From Gammaproteobacteria bacterium (GTDB lineage Bacteria > Pseudomonadota > Gammaproteobacteria > UBA9214), in assembly GCA_003454335.1 (NCBI GenBank), contig DMKK01000156.1:1-6040 (forward strand): a stretch of DNA of 6,040 nt, in the 5' to 3' direction. The stretch's first letter is position 1, and every line of letters begins with the position of its first letter. Shown here in pieces: positions 5,825 through 6,040 of the stretch. Made by a program: the position numbers and the translations under genes. Below the pieces are notes generated by a model, which saw only the letters and a program-made list of their open reading frames with translations, was not told the origin of the DNA and did not search any database.

Positions 5825-6040
5825 CTACTCTTCCTCTTCCCGCAGCTGCCTCTCTTTACGAAATGCCTTCACCGCCTGCTTGATAGTCGGATAGAAATGC
5901 TGACGATCAATGGTGTCCAGCAAACCATAGGCGACGATTCTTTCTTTCATTGGCGGGCTGACCTCTGCAAAAATGAGATGGCGGCCGTTTGCATTCATTT
6001 CCAGGTCCAGATCAACCAGCATGTCGGCGGCTGTGCTGTC
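5825..6040 (-). CDS. STAS-domain C-terminus, probably a SulP-family anion permease (partial)
   Basis: Only the last 71 residues are in the window; the gene continues beyond the right edge. The visible part begins DSTAADMLVDLDLEM, the helix-start motif of STAS domains. It continues with HLIFAEVSPPMKERIVAYGL and then HFYPTIKQAVKAF, a pattern matching the C-terminal STAS domain of SulP transporters (sulfate, bicarbonate or other anions). It ends in a charged tail, KERQLREEEE. In such permeases this domain lies in the cytoplasm after 10 to 14 membrane segments, none of which are visible here. A stand-alone STAS protein cannot be excluded. The stop codon lies 48 bp before gluQ on the same strand, and the gap holds only a 4-bp GC hairpin without a U-run, so read-through into gluQ is plausible. 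An internal Met (codon ending at 6022) is not the true start, because the STAS fold begins upstream of it. Confidence 0.82.
   Translation of the reverse strand, partial: DSTAADMLVDLDLEMNANGRHLIFAEVSPPMKERIVAYGLLDTIDRQHFYPTIKQAVKAFRKERQLREEEE

Noticed and set aside
1..6040. CRISPR arrays, tRNA or rRNA genes, complete insertion sequences, toxin-antitoxin pairs or defence genes
   Set aside because: I saw no regularly spaced direct repeats, cloverleaf sequences or relevant protein motifs on either strand. Apart from the RAYT fragment the window is ordinary chromosomal gene content.

Overview
The window looks like chromosomal DNA from a gammaproteobacterium of moderate GC content. The basis is the protein families present: a GluQRS-type tRNA-Asp modification enzyme, a YheT-type hydrolase and a bacterial AMP-forming acetyl-CoA synthetase. 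No species can be named from the sequence. All intact genes lie on the minus strand, so transcription runs from the right edge to the left.

In transcription order, the right edge holds the 3' end of a gene for a STAS domain that resembles the C-terminus of SulP anion permeases (5825-6040). After 48 bp comes gluQ (4844-5776). After another 86 bp comes acs (2820-4757). A consensus-like sigma-70 promoter sits in that 86-bp gap, so acs probably has its own transcription start. Acs is followed after 47 bp by a YheT-family alpha/beta hydrolase gene (1813-2772), probably cotranscribed with it. A 255-bp gap with no recognisable gene (1558-1812) separates these housekeeping genes from an exported Sel1-like-repeat protein (265-1557). 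The left end carries, on the plus strand, the N-terminal fragment of a REP-associated tyrosine transposase (RAYT), which breaks off just where its catalytic HUH motif should begin.

Functionally, acs activates acetate to acetyl-CoA and gluQ glutamylates queuosine on tRNA-Asp. The YheT-type hydrolase is of unknown substrate. The Sel1-repeat protein is probably periplasmic or envelope-associated, with four helical repeats, a lysine-rich linker and a C-terminal domain that contains all four of its cysteines.

I found no complete new defence or mobile system. The points most worth a second look are: an in-frame A AAA AAA heptamer in the Sel1-repeat gene, where a -1 slip would stop translation almost at once and yield a repeats-only protein; the C-terminal cysteine domain of the same protein; overlapping palindromes and ATACC repeats upstream of the acs promoter; and the RAYT remnant with a possible REP trace beside it. 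Acs also has Asn at a position that is usually Arg.
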